A DNA stretch of 64,000 nt from Cognatundibacterium squillarum (GCF_014652435.1 NZ_BMYU01000001.1:372001-436000), one strand, 5' to 3'; numbered from the stretch's first letter, positions 29,553 to 38,342 are shown. Made by a program: numbers and translations. The notes: a model not told the origin generated them from the letters alone.

Positions 29553-31409
29553 TTATGAAGCTGGCCGCTGCATAGTGCGGTTTGCCAGTGGCGGGCTGGT
29601 GTTGGCGGATGGCGTGGCCTGACGTAATTGCTGCAGAATCTGACGCGCATCTTCCGTGCGCTGTTCCGGACTGGCGGCGTGCATTAACACGATCAGAACA
29701 CGGCGTCCGTTCAGATTGGTCAGCATGGTCAGGCAACGTCCGGCTTTGCGCGAATAACCGGTTTTGGTGACGCTCATTTGCCAGTCCGTATCACCGACCA
29801 GTTGATTCGAGTGCCAGAAACGCTGGCTTTTGCCATGCAGGTTCAGAGTAAGCTCCGGCATGGTGCTCAGTCTGCGGATTTCCGGATAGCTGGCTGCGGC
29901 CTGCAGTAAGCGTGCAATATCCCGCGCACTGGCTGCATTTGCTTCATCCACACCGGACGGGCTGACAAACTGCATGGTCTGCATGCCCAGCGCCTGCATT
30001 TTGCGCTTCGCCGCTGCATAAAACGCCGCTTCGCCACCGGGAAAATGTCTTGCCAGCACATTCGCCGCCTGATTGCTGGAAGGGATCAGCATCAGCGCCA
30101 GCCAGTCAGCACGGCGCAGGGACATACCGGCCTTCATTTTCAACGGCAAGACATTCGGATCACGCAGATCAGCGGCCTCAGCAGACAATTGCTCGTCGAG
30201 CGCTGCACCACTGTCCAGCACCAGCATCGCGGTCATCAGCTTGGAAATCGATGCCATCGGTACCACCGTATCCGCTGCTTTTTCCAGCAATACACGTCCA
30301 CTGGCTTCATCCATCACCAGCGCATGGCTGGAATGGGTATCGACATAGATTTTCTGCTGAAATGCTGCCAGCGTTGCACCGGATGGTTCAGGTAACACAC
30401 GTTCCAGCGGTGCAGGCTCCGTACCGCGTTCTGCCACTGCAGGGCTCCACAGGCCACCGCCCGCCAGCGCCAGCAATACTGAGACCAGTGCCGGTGCCAG
30501 CGTACGCCAGCGCAATCGTTGCTGCTCCGGACGTACCAGACGGCGGATACGGCTCAGCAAATCGCCACCATGCGCAGCCAGCCCCTGCTGATGCGTATGC
30601 AGTTGCCACTGATCGAGTTGCTGTAAGGCCAGCGCGAGCTGACGGCCATCACCGGTCAGCTGTCGTGCAATATCATCGGCGATCAGTTCGCGCTCTCTAT
30701 CGATCTGACGACACAGCCACCAGACACCCGGATGAAAAAACAGACAGGTTTGCACGCCTTGCTGCAGCATCAGGAAGAAATAATCCCAGCGTGAAATATG
30801 CGCCGCTTCATGTGCCAGCAAAGCTTGCAGCGATGGCAGATCCATCCCCGTCAGTAAAGATGCCGGTACCAGAATCACCGGCTTTATCAAACCCGTAGTC
30901 AGCATCGCTGTCACTTGCGGATGCGCGAGTACGCGTACTGCACGGCGCTCGCCCAGTTTTTGCAGTTGCGTACCGACATACGCAGACAGTTCGCCCTGCA
31001 AAGCGGAAGATTGCCGGATCAGACGGCGCAGCCACCATAAACCCAGCGCCACGCGGCTGCCCATCAACAGGACACCCGCCAGCCAGCCACATACCAGCAC
31101 CGGCATCGCCGCACGCAGGCTTTTCATCCAGCCCGGCTCCGCCACGGCTGCCAGCGGACTACCCATCGCTGTCCAGGCATCCATACTCAGCACTTGCGGT
31201 ACGCCCCAGCCACTGAGCACCGTAGCGACCGGCATCAGCCAGCAAGCCAGCAGCGCCGTCAGTGCCAGCGCATAACGCTGACGCGGATGGCGGTTACGCA
31301 TGGCTGCCAGCAACACCGCCGCCCCGCCGCTGATCAGCGCCACCTGCCAGACTGCATGCAGCAGCATCCAGCCCAGTGTTTCAGTCCAGACCATCAGTAC
31401 CGGTTTCAT
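29553..31409 (-). CDS. BlaR1-like M56 membrane peptidase fused to S11 DD-peptidase
   Basis: This 618-residue fusion has about four hydrophobic segments in the first ~320 residues and an M56 zinc metallopeptidase with HEAAH (200-204) and the downstream acidic ligand region RERELIADD. After another membrane segment (about 303-325), residues ~350-600 form a penicillin-binding S11 domain like PBP7/DacA: SISK (387-390) carries the nucleophile Ser387 and Lys390, SSN (444-446) the second motif, and KTG (549-551) the third. Canonical BlaR1 carries a class D beta-lactamase-like sensor here instead. The gene overlaps the BlaI-type repressor gene by four bases. It is inferred to sense cell-wall damage or beta-lactams and to inactivate that repressor. 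Confidence 0.85.
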   Translation of the reverse strand: MKPVLMVWTETLGWMLLHAVWQVALISGGAAVLLAAMRNRHPRQRYALALTALLACWLMPVATVLSGWGVPQVLSMDAWTAMGSPLAAVAEPGWMKSLRAAMPVLVCGWLAGVLLMGSRVALGLWWLRRLIRQSSALQGELSAYVGTQLQKLGERRAVRVLAHPQVTAMLTTGLIKPVILVPASLLTGMDLPSLQALLAHEAAHISRWDYFFLMLQQGVQTCLFFHPGVWWLCRQIDRERELIADDIARQLTGDGRQLALALQQLDQWQLHTHQQGLAAHGGDLLSRIRRLVRPEQQRLRWRTLAPALVSVLLALAGGGLWSPAVAERGTEPAPLERVLPEPSGATLAAFQQKIYVDTHSSHALVMDEASGRVLLEKAADTVVPMASISKLMTAMLVLDSGAALDEQLSAEAADLRDPNVLPLKMKAGMSLRRADWLALMLIPSSNQAANVLARHFPGGEAAFYAAAKRKMQALGMQTMQFVSPSGVDEANAASARDIARLLQAAASYPEIRRLSTMPELTLNLHGKSQRFWHSNQLVGDTDWQMSVTKTGYSRKAGRCLTMLTNLNGRRVLIVLMHAASPEQRTEDARQILQQLRQATPSANTSPPLANRTMQRPAS

Positions 31410-31813
31410 GATTTGTCGTCTTTGAGGAATTTGGCGATTTCTTCGCGTTCAGAATTGCTGACATGTCCACGCAGTGCTGCCAGCACCAGAGACTTGGCTG
31501 AACCGGCAAATACTTTCTGGATCATGTCTTTCAGCAGACTGGTTTGCAGCGAATCCTGTGCCACCACCGGTGCATATACATGCGAACGCTGACTCTCATC
31601 GCGACTCAGCATGCCTTTGCCATGCATGATTTGTAACTGACGCAGCACATTCGCGTAAGTCAGGTCCGCACGTTCGCGCAGCATGAATTCGTGTAATTGT
31701 TTTGCAGTGGCAGGGCCGGTCTGAAACAAGGCTTGCAGAAAACTCAGTTCCGCTGCGGTGGGTTTCACTGGTTGGGCGGAATCGGGGCTGAGGTCTTTAT
31801 CGGTCTGGGTCAT
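31406..31813 (-). CDS. BlaI/MecI/CopY-family transcriptional repressor
   Basis: This 135-residue regulator has the winged-helix of the Penicillinase_R family: TAAELSFLQALFQTGPATAKQLHEFM, then TYANVLRQLQIMHGKGMLSRDE as recognition region, then a C-terminal dimerisation helix set. It is first in a two-gene operon with the M56/S11 fusion and overlaps it by four bases. Its start has AAGGACAGG upstream. A perfect 18-bp palindrome 46 bases before the start codon is its likely operator, implying autoregulation. Confidence 0.88.
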   Translation of the reverse strand: MTQTDKDLSPDSAQPVKPTAAELSFLQALFQTGPATAKQLHEFMLRERADLTYANVLRQLQIMHGKGMLSRDESQRSHVYAPVVAQDSLQTSLLKDMIQKVFAGSAKSLVLAALRGHVSNSEREEIAKFLKDDKS

Positions 31814-31850
31814 TACCTGTCCTTCACGGAATATCGGAATAGCACAATGG

Positions 31851-31886
31851 TTGCAGAATAACTTTTCTAGAAAAGTTTGTCTACAA
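31851..31886. promoter_or_regulatory. Palindromic operator upstream of the BlaI-type gene
   Basis: AACTTTTCTAGAAAAGTT (31860-31877) is a perfect 18-bp palindrome. Symmetry continues imperfectly outward to TTG...CAA arms, giving a 36-bp dyad from 31851 to 31886. It is positioned where binding of a BlaI dimer would block transcription of the repressor-peptidase operon. Confidence 0.7.
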
Positions 31887-31992
31887 CTTTCTGGCGATAT
31901 TCATGACAGGTTTGATGGCGATCCGAAATCCGGTTTCAGCACCATGCAGGAAAACGGATGCCTTGCAGAAAACACGGAAATGGATAAGAAAT

Positions 31993-32020
31993 AAAAAAAG
32001 ACGCCCGTTGCAGGCGTCTT
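31993..32020 (-). terminator. Terminator after the DEAD-box helicase gene
   Basis: AAGACGCC-tgcaacg-GGCGTCTT on the minus strand is followed by TTTTTTAT. It lies 16 bases after the helicase stop. Confidence 0.85.
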
Positions 32021-32035
32021 GGTTCCCTCAATACC

Positions 32036-33313
32036 TTAAATGCTTCCGCTGTTCTTTTCAGCCTGCGCTGCCAAAGCACGCAGCTTGTCTTTTTTACTCG
32101 GGCGTTTTCCTTTGACGCCGCCGTTAGGATCGCTGACTTTGGCCTGAGCAACCTGCTCCAGCGTTTCAGGGCTAATTTCGAAACCCGGCACTTGTTCACG
32201 TTCAATTCTGACACCGTGACGTTTTTCAATCAGCCGGAAATGTGCTTCATTGGCGGCATCAGCACAGATAAAGCTGACCGCCATCCCCGCTTCACCGGCG
32301 CGTCCGGTGCGACCTATGCGGTGGGTGTAATCTTCGCTGGAACGCGGCAAATCAAAATTCACCACCACCGGCAACTGACTGATATCGATACCGCGGGCTG
32401 CCACATCCGTCGCAATCACAATTTTGACGCGGGCATCTTTAAAGTCACTCAGCACCTGCATACGCTTACCCTGCGTTTGCTCACCATGTAAGGCTTCGGC
32501 ACTGATATGCAGGCGGCGTAATTTGGTTGCGATCAGATCAGCACTGTACTTGGTTGCCACAAACACCAGCACGCGCGACCATTTCTCCGTTTTGAATAAA
32601 TGTTTCAGCAACTGAGTGCGCCGTTTTGCATCGACCAGAATCGCGCGCTGGAGAATATCCGGCTTGCCTTCTTCTGTAGTCGGAATGTTGACCTTCACCG
32701 CATCACGCAACAAAGTATGCGCCAGTTCTCGGATGCTGTCGGAAAACGTCGCAGAGAAAAAGCAATGCTGGCGTTGCGCCGGCAATAATTTCAGCACCGC
32801 ATTCAATTCTTCCGCAAAACCCAGCGCCAGCATGCGGTCTGCTTCATCCAGCACCAGTCGCTCCACCTGATCCAGGCGCAACGCATTCTGCTGCACCAGA
32901 TCCAGCAAGCGCCCGGGCGTCGCCACCACAATATCGGCACCGCCACGTAAATGCAGCATTTGCGGATTAATCGAAATCCCGCCGAATAAGACTGCCAACT
33001 TCGGATAATGCGTAAAACTTTTACTCAGCGTGCGTAAGGTATCGCCGACCTGCACCGCCAGCTCACGGGTTGGCACCAGAATCAGCGTGTGCACTGTCTT
33101 CCGCGTAGTCGCTTTGCGCTGCAGATGCCATTCCAGCACCGGCAAACAATAGGCCGCTGTTTTCCCCGAACCGGTTTGCGCACTCGCCAGCACATCTTTG
33201 CCTGCCAGAATGGAAGGAATGACTTCGCTTTGTACCGGCGTAGGCTGGGTAAAACCTTGCTGCTGCGCCGCGTTTCGCAAAGGAGTGGAAAGACCGAGTT
33301 GAGAAAATGACAT
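32036..33313 (-). CDS. DEAD-box ATP-dependent RNA helicase (RhlE-like)
   Basis: This 425-residue helicase begins MSFSQLGLSTPLRNAAQQQGF with the Q motif (FTQPTPVQSEVIP). It continues with motif I AQTGSGKT, Ia PTRELA, Ib TPGRLLDL, II LDEADRML, III SATFS, IV VFVATK, V ATDVAARGIDI and VI HRIGRTGR. The basic tail PNGGVKGKRPSKKDK likely binds RNA. ATG at 33313 gives the family N-terminus; the 41-codon upstream frame overlaps the next gene's leader and is rejected. RhlE-type helicases act in ribosome assembly and RNA decay. Confidence 0.92.
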   Translation of the reverse strand: MSFSQLGLSTPLRNAAQQQGFTQPTPVQSEVIPSILAGKDVLASAQTGSGKTAAYCLPVLEWHLQRKATTRKTVHTLILVPTRELAVQVGDTLRTLSKSFTHYPKLAVLFGGISINPQMLHLRGGADIVVATPGRLLDLVQQNALRLDQVERLVLDEADRMLALGFAEELNAVLKLLPAQRQHCFFSATFSDSIRELAHTLLRDAVKVNIPTTEEGKPDILQRAILVDAKRRTQLLKHLFKTEKWSRVLVFVATKYSADLIATKLRRLHISAEALHGEQTQGKRMQVLSDFKDARVKIVIATDVAARGIDISQLPVVVNFDLPRSSEDYTHRIGRTGRAGEAGMAVSFICADAANEAHFRLIEKRHGVRIEREQVPGFEISPETLEQVAQAKVSDPNGGVKGKRPSKKDKLRALAAQAEKNSGSI

Positions 33314-33426
33314 TGAGTACTTTGGAGGAATGAAAGAGGTAAAACTGCGTAACCGTGATTTTAAGGGAATTATGCGGTGACTTGTTACAATGCAGGCCAG
33401 CCAGCCACTTTTCTTTACATACCGCC

Positions 33427-34158
33427 ATGAATCCATATCAAACCCTGACCTCTTCCATCCTGAATCAGGCGGGCTTGAATTGTCATGCGGTTTTCCGGAT
33501 ATCCGATTTACCGGAAGCGATGCTTAACTGCCTGCGCGATGCAAATCCTGACTATATGCATTACCGGCAACTGATTTTAATCGGACACGGTGGCAGGGAT
33601 TTCTGGGCAGCCTTGACAGCACAAGCAGCCGCGCAGAATAAACCAATGACAAGGCAGGAAGATGAACATCCGGTGGACGATTTTACGGTGAGTAAAGTGC
33701 AGGAATATATGCAGACCGAACATCCGCAGGCTGCATATACCCTGCTGTATCCGGGCGCTTATCTGCTGAATCTGCAGGAACTCGGACAACTGGCCGGATG
33801 GCATCATGCGTCGCCGTTTATGGTCGGGATCAACAGCAGCTTCGGCCCGTGGTTCGCGTATCGCGCGGTAGTCTTAGCGAATACAGATTTACCGATCACG
33901 GCGCAGCATCAGAGCGCGCCGCCATGTCAGCGTTGTGATGAAAAAATCTGCATCCGCACCTGCCCCGCTGCCGCATTAACGGTTGACAGCTACGACTTAG
34001 CAAAATGCCTGCACTACCGAAAGCAGGGAAATTCACTGTGTGAAATGAACTGCATCGCTCGCTGGTCTTGTCCGGAAGCGCCGGAACACCGCTATACCAA
34101 AGAACAAATGCAGTATCACTATGGTTGTTCGATCAGGATGATCAAACACAGCACCTAA
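33427..34158 (+). CDS. QueG-like iron-sulfur protein of unknown function
   Basis: This is a 243-residue soluble protein. The first ~160 residues resemble the cobalamin-binding half of epoxyqueuosine reductase and related proteins (LILIGHGGRDFWAALTAQ; HASPFMVGINSSFGPWFAYRAVVLAN). The C-terminal part is cysteine-rich: C167, C170, C175, C179, C194, C205, C209, C215 and C234, with CQRCDEKICIRTCPAAAL resembling a ferredoxin cluster motif with altered spacing. It is too short and too divergent to be QueG itself. Convention would call it a 4Fe-4S domain protein; the substrate is unknown. It is divergent from the helicase gene. Confidence 0.6.
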   Translation: MNPYQTLTSSILNQAGLNCHAVFRISDLPEAMLNCLRDANPDYMHYRQLILIGHGGRDFWAALTAQAAAQNKPMTRQEDEHPVDDFTVSKVQEYMQTEHPQAAYTLLYPGAYLLNLQELGQLAGWHHASPFMVGINSSFGPWFAYRAVVLANTDLPITAQHQSAPPCQRCDEKICIRTCPAAALTVDSYDLAKCLHYRKQGNSLCEMNCIARWSCPEAPEHRYTKEQMQYHYGCSIRMIKHST

Positions 34159-34160
34159 TT

Positions 34161-34541
34161 TCAGTGCAGCCACTTCCACAACTGATAACCGGCGAAGCAA
34201 CAGGCAACCGAGCCCATCAAATGCACAGCGCTGTGCGCTAAGGCCCAGCCGGGTTCGCCTTTTTGCAGTAAAGCCATTGCTTCGGCAGAAAAGGTGGAAA
34301 ACGTCGTCAGACCGCCAAGGAAGCCGGTCACAATGAATAAGCGCCATTCCGGCGCAATGGCTGTGGCTTCGTTGAAGAACGCCACCGCCATGCCAATCAT
34401 CAGTCCGCCACCCAGATTGGCCGCCAGCGTACCGAGCGGCAGTGTCGCCAGAATGCCGTTAAAACTCAGCGATAACCACCAGCGCAGCCACGCACCAAGT
34501 GCAGCACCGACGCCGACTGCAACAAATCCGGCCGGATTCAT
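34161..34541 (-). CDS. crcB: Fluoride exporter CrcB/Fluc
   Basis: This 126-residue protein has four membrane helices and forms a dual-topology dimeric fluoride channel. Family motifs are GAALGAWLRWWLS, PLGTLAANLGGGLMIGM and GFLGGLTTFSTFSAEAM, including the phenylalanine/threonine track lining the pore. ATG at 34541 overlaps the moaE stop by four bases, an unusual coupling to molybdopterin genes. No fluoride riboswitch is apparent, as there is no free leader. Confidence 0.93.
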   Translation of the reverse strand: MNPAGFVAVGVGAALGAWLRWWLSLSFNGILATLPLGTLAANLGGGLMIGMAVAFFNEATAIAPEWRLFIVTGFLGGLTTFSTFSAEAMALLQKGEPGWALAHSAVHLMGSVACCFAGYQLWKWLH

Positions 34542-35017
34542 ATCGCACAATCCTGCGGCACACCTGCTGCAATCCATTTTTCCAGTGCAACCTGATCGGT
34601 TTCACGCGCATCAACCCAGCGCTCACCTTCGGGTGTTTGTTCTTTCTTCCAGAACGGCGCTTCGGTTTTCAGATAATCCATGATGAATTCACAGGCGGCG
34701 AAGGCATTCCCGCGATGACGGCTGGCAACGGCAACCAGCACAATCTGATCGGTGGGCAGTAAAGGGCCGACGCGGTGAATGACTGTTACATCGATCAGTT
34801 CCCAGCGCTGCTGCGCCTGCTCAGTAATCTGCTGCAGGGCTTTCTCTGTCATGCCCGGATAGTGCTCCAACTCCATGCCAGCCACGCTTTTACCTTCGTT
34901 GATATCGCGCACCAGTCCGATAAAACTGACGATTGCACCGGTGTCGGGACGTCCGGCGCGCATCGCATTTAACTCGGTCTGCAAATCAAAGTCAGCGGTT
35001 TGCACCTGAATTTTCAT
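34538..35017 (-). CDS. moaE: Molybdopterin synthase catalytic subunit
   Basis: This 159-residue protein is the large subunit of molybdopterin synthase, which transfers sulfur from MoaD to precursor Z. IVSFIGLVRD, MELEHYPGMTEKALQ, VIHRVGPLLPTDQIVLVAVAS and the late PFWKKEQTPEGERWVDA with the catalytic lysines are all present. It starts one base after the moaD stop and overlaps crcB downstream. Confidence 0.96.
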   Translation of the reverse strand: MKIQVQTADFDLQTELNAMRAGRPDTGAIVSFIGLVRDINEGKSVAGMELEHYPGMTEKALQQITEQAQQRWELIDVTVIHRVGPLLPTDQIVLVAVASRHRGNAFAACEFIMDYLKTEAPFWKKEQTPEGERWVDARETDQVALEKWIAAGVPQDCAI

Positions 35018-35018
35018 A

Positions 35019-35282
35019 TCAACCTCCGGTCACCGGCGGGAAAAATGCGACTTCACAACCGGCATGAATTTCTGCTTCCGGCTCGCACATTTCGTGATCC
35101 AGCGCCATACGCAGAGCGCGGCCTTCGGCCAGCACTTCCGACCACGGTTCGCCACGGCTGCACAGCCACGCACGCACATCACCGACCGTTCTGACGCTGT
35201 CAGGTACGTCGGCTTTTTCTTCACTGATACCGAGCTTTTCACGCACGCTGGCAAAAAAACGTAATTCAATCAGGGTTGCCAT
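35019..35282 (-). CDS. moaD: Molybdopterin synthase sulfur-carrier subunit
   Basis: This 87-residue ubiquitin-fold protein ends in Gly-Gly (FFPPVTGG), the residue pair adenylated and thiocarboxylated for sulfur transfer to MoaE. It starts IELRFFASVREKLG as is usual. It lies between moeA and moaE with one-base gaps, as in many betaproteobacteria. Confidence 0.95.
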   Translation of the reverse strand: MATLIELRFFASVREKLGISEEKADVPDSVRTVGDVRAWLCSRGEPWSEVLAEGRALRMALDHEMCEPEAEIHAGCEVAFFPPVTGG

Positions 35283-35283
35283 C

Positions 35284-36498
35284 TCAGACTGCTCCTAAAA
35301 ATTCAAACGGCAGATAGTTCACCATCTCGCCTCTTTGTATGGTTTGTCCCGGCGGAATGCTGACCAGTCCATCGCCCCACACCGCCGATGTCAGCACGCC
35401 CGAACCCTGATTCACAAAACGGTCTACACCGCCGCTTGCATTGCAACGTACGCGGATAAATTCGTGACGACGGTCCGCTTTCGGCCAGTCAAAATCAGCA
35501 CGCATGGCAATGCTGCGCGGCGCTTGCTGCGGCATGCCTTGCAGCGCCAGCAGGAAAGGCCGCACAAACAGCAGGAAGGTCACAAAACTGGAGACCGGAT
35601 TGCCCGGCAAACCGACAAAAAAGCTTTGCCCGACTTGTCCGAAGGCCAGTGGTTTGCCCGGCTTCATTGCAATCTGCCACAGATGCAAATGCCCTTCCGC
35701 CTGTACTGCAGGCCGCACATGGTCTTCTTCACCAACGGAAACACCACCGGAAGTAATGATCAGGTCATTCCCTTTTGCCGCCTCACGCAAAGCGGCGCGT
35801 GTTGCTTCGAGCTTGTCCGGCACAATGCCCAGATCGGTGATGTCGCAGCCGTGCTGCTCCAGCAAGCCGCGAAGCATGAAACGGTTAGAGTTATAAATCG
35901 CACCCGGTTTTAAAGGCTGACCCGGCATAGTCAGTTCGTCACCTGTAAAAAACACGGCAACGCGCAAACGGCGCAACACTGGCAGTGTTGCCAGTCCGAC
36001 CGAGGCTGCCAGTCCCAGATGCGCTGCACCGAGACGGGTTCCGGCTGGCAAAATCACCGCACCGGCTTGTACATCTTCACCACGACGACGCACCCACTCA
36101 CCGGCTGCGGGTTGATGCAGAATGCGCACACTATCGCCCTGCACTTCGGTTTGTTCCTGCATGACTACGGCATCAGCACCGGCCGGTATCATTGCGCCGG
36201 TAAAAATTCGCGCAGCCGTGCCTGCTTGCAAAGGCGCACCGACCACACCAGCAGGAATACGCTGACTGACCGGCAGCAGCGCATCACCGGAAGCGCAATC
36301 CGCTGCACGCACTGCGTAACCATCCATCTGCGTATTATCCGCCGGTGGCACATCCAGTTGCGACAACTGATCGCTGGCCAGTACGCGGTTCCAGCATTGC
36401 TCAGTCGGCAATATTTCACTTTCCGCGACTGGGCGGACAGCTTGCATCAAATAGTCCAGTGCTTCCTGCACACTCAACATCGGGGCTTTAGGTTTCAT
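35284..36498 (-). CDS. moeA: Molybdopterin molybdenumtransferase
   Basis: This 404-residue protein inserts molybdenum into adenylylated molybdopterin. Landmarks are DVPPADNTQMDGYAVRA, ARIFTGAMIPAGADAVVMQE, VRRRGEDVQAG, the MPT-binding ITSGGVSVGEEDHV, FFVGLPGNPVSSFVTF and the C-terminal FELLPFE-like YLPFEFLG. ATG at 36498 is chosen; 26 codons of open frame upstream do not belong to the family. moaD follows immediately. Confidence 0.95.
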   Translation of the reverse strand: MKPKAPMLSVQEALDYLMQAVRPVAESEILPTEQCWNRVLASDQLSQLDVPPADNTQMDGYAVRAADCASGDALLPVSQRIPAGVVGAPLQAGTAARIFTGAMIPAGADAVVMQEQTEVQGDSVRILHQPAAGEWVRRRGEDVQAGAVILPAGTRLGAAHLGLAASVGLATLPVLRRLRVAVFFTGDELTMPGQPLKPGAIYNSNRFMLRGLLEQHGCDITDLGIVPDKLEATRAALREAAKGNDLIITSGGVSVGEEDHVRPAVQAEGHLHLWQIAMKPGKPLAFGQVGQSFFVGLPGNPVSSFVTFLLFVRPFLLALQGMPQQAPRSIAMRADFDWPKADRRHEFIRVRCNASGGVDRFVNQGSGVLTSAVWGDGLVSIPPGQTIQRGEMVNYLPFEFLGAV

Positions 36499-36633
36499 TC
36501 CGCTCACAAATCGGCTCTTCAGAAATAAATGACTGCCAGCATTGTAACGGCTTCGACTGCCAACTTGCAGCAGCACGCTATGTCTGCATGGTTTTTCGCG
36601 TCAATTCCTTGATCCTGCGCGGGTTTTCCGGAC

Positions 36634-36670
36634 ACAAAAAAACCGGTCAGCCTTGCGACTGCCGGTTTCT
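36634..36670 (-). terminator. Terminator after the glycine-zipper lipoprotein gene
   Basis: On the minus strand AAACCGG...CCGGTTT forms the stem with partial inner pairing, followed by TTTTTGTG. It lies 36 bases after the stop. Confidence 0.8.
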
Positions 36671-36705
36671 TCGCAATTCGGATTCCGAATGCCGGAATGA
36701 TCCGC

Positions 36706-37194
36706 TTAATTGACTGCGATGATTTGTCCGTTCTGAATTGTGACACGTACACGGTCACCGACACGGTAATAGCCACGCTGATCCAGCACCATCACACGGC
36801 GTTCTCCGTTCGGGAACTGGAAGGTGAATTCATATTTCACCTGATCAGGTGTACGGTTTCTTTCCATTTCGTTGCCAGCAATCGCACCGGCAATTGCACC
36901 GCCCACTGTTGCCAGATCACGTCCGGTTCCTTTGCCGACCTGATGACCGAGCACACCGCCTACCAGCGCCCCGACAGCCGCACCACCGCCGGATGTTTTA
37001 CCCTGTACATTCATAGGCCGTAAATCCACGATAGTCACGGTTTCGGTGTAAGTAGAGCTGTATTGCTGAGGATAGCTATGGCGATAATTCTGCGGATAAT
37101 CGCGGTAGCCCGGCTGGCTGTTGTGATAGTGATTCGTGCTGGAACAACCCGCAAGCACAGCGAGCAAAGGGAAAACAAGGTAAATAGGTTTCAT
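36706..37194 (-). CDS. Outer-membrane lipoprotein with glycine-zipper 2TM domain (SlyB/17-kDa antigen-like)
   Basis: This 162-residue protein has a lipoprotein signal (LVFPLLAVLAGC, cysteine at about residue 17) followed by a Tyr/Ser/Gln-rich linker. The glycine zipper GGGAAVGALVGGVLGHQVGKGTGRDLATVGGAIAGAIAGN is the Rick_17kDa_Anti signature, written here only to place residues ~68-107. A small beta-rich C-terminal domain (YEFTFQFPNGERRVMV) follows. Such proteins help envelope integrity. Confidence 0.85.
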   Translation of the reverse strand: MKPIYLVFPLLAVLAGCSSTNHYHNSQPGYRDYPQNYRHSYPQQYSSTYTETVTIVDLRPMNVQGKTSGGGAAVGALVGGVLGHQVGKGTGRDLATVGGAIAGAIAGNEMERNRTPDQVKYEFTFQFPNGERRVMVLDQRGYYRVGDRVRVTIQNGQIIAVN

Positions 37195-37466
37195 AACAAC
37201 TCCTGTAAATGCGGTGTGATCTGCATGAAACGCCTGAACAGCCGGATTTGTTGACTTCAGCGCTTATTCTGATTTTTTCAGCTTTCGCGTCACGCTGATT
37301 TTCTTCAGAACAACAGATTGCAAAATTTCATGGCAGAGCCAGTTTCAGAATAGCAACTTCCTGTTTTTCGGCCATAATGCAGTGAATTCCTGCAGTCTCG
37401 TTGCGTTTTTCTTTTTGAGCCAGTCCGGGCCACGGTGGCACCGGCGTTTAATACGTTACGGAGAAC

Positions 37467-38321
37467 ATGATGCGCCGCTTTTTCAAACCCTTCGCTGTCC
37501 TCGGTCTGAGCCTGCTGACTCAGCTTCCGTCTCAGGCTGTTGCTGAAGAAACGGTGTACCGTTTCTCACCGGTGAATCAGTACGATATCAATCTGACAGC
37601 GGCGTACTGGAATCCGATCATCAACTATGTTTCCGAAAAAAGCGGCGTGAAGCTGAGCCTGAAAATAGGCCGCACCAGTGCTGACACCACCAGCTATGTA
37701 CTGGCAAAAGAAGTGGAATTTGTGTTCAGCAATCACTTATTTTCACCGGAACGCGAAAAACTGGGATGGCGGGTATTCGGCAGACGGAATACACCTCCGA
37801 TTCAGGGGCAAATCGTCGTGCCATCAGATTCTCCGGTACAAACGATCCGTGATTTGCAAAGCACGTCCGTTGCATTCCCGGGGCCGGAAGCCTTCATTGC
37901 CTACAAAGTGCCCTACGCACACTTATTGAATCAGGGTGTGAACGTCAATGTTGTTTTCGGTGGCAATATGAACGGTGCAATTGCGCAACTTTTTGCAGGT
38001 AAGGTTCAGGCAGTCGGCGGCAACTCTCAATTACTGGAATCGTATGCGAACCGGGAGAAAAAATCTTTCCGCATTTTGTGGACCTCAGAACCTTACTATG
38101 ATCTCGCATTGATGGCATCCAGCAAAGTCAGTGACACCACGCTGAAAGCCGTTGCCAACGCATTTATGCAGATGAAAAATGACCCGCGCGGCCGCGAAAT
38201 TCTGCACGAGAGTGCTGCGAAAGTCGGACTTGATAAAGACGCTTATTTTATTCCATCCGATGGCAGCGAGTATGCAAGTTACCGGCGCTTTTATCAAACT
38301 GCGCCTTCGACGCTGCGTTAA
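37467..38321 (+). CDS. PhnD-type periplasmic phosphate/phosphonate-binding protein
   Basis: This 284-residue protein has a signal peptide (FAVLGLSLLTQLPSQAVA) and a PhnD/SsuA-like binding fold: YRFSPVNQYDINLTAAYWNPIINYVSEKSGV, then LQSTSVAFPGPEAFIAYKVPYA and GGNMNGAIAQLFAGKVQAVGGNSQLLE. No permease or ATPase gene accompanies it. Instead a hybrid histidine kinase follows after 21 bases, so it is best read as the ligand-sensing partner of that kinase, by analogy with other PhnD-kinase pairs. The ligand is unknown. Confidence 0.8.
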   Translation: MMRRFFKPFAVLGLSLLTQLPSQAVAEETVYRFSPVNQYDINLTAAYWNPIINYVSEKSGVKLSLKIGRTSADTTSYVLAKEVEFVFSNHLFSPEREKLGWRVFGRRNTPPIQGQIVVPSDSPVQTIRDLQSTSVAFPGPEAFIAYKVPYAHLLNQGVNVNVVFGGNMNGAIAQLFAGKVQAVGGNSQLLESYANREKKSFRILWTSEPYYDLALMASSKVSDTTLKAVANAFMQMKNDPRGREILHESAAKVGLDKDAYFIPSDGSEYASYRRFYQTAPSTLR

Positions 38322-38342
38322 TGGTGTCAATACGAGAAACAT

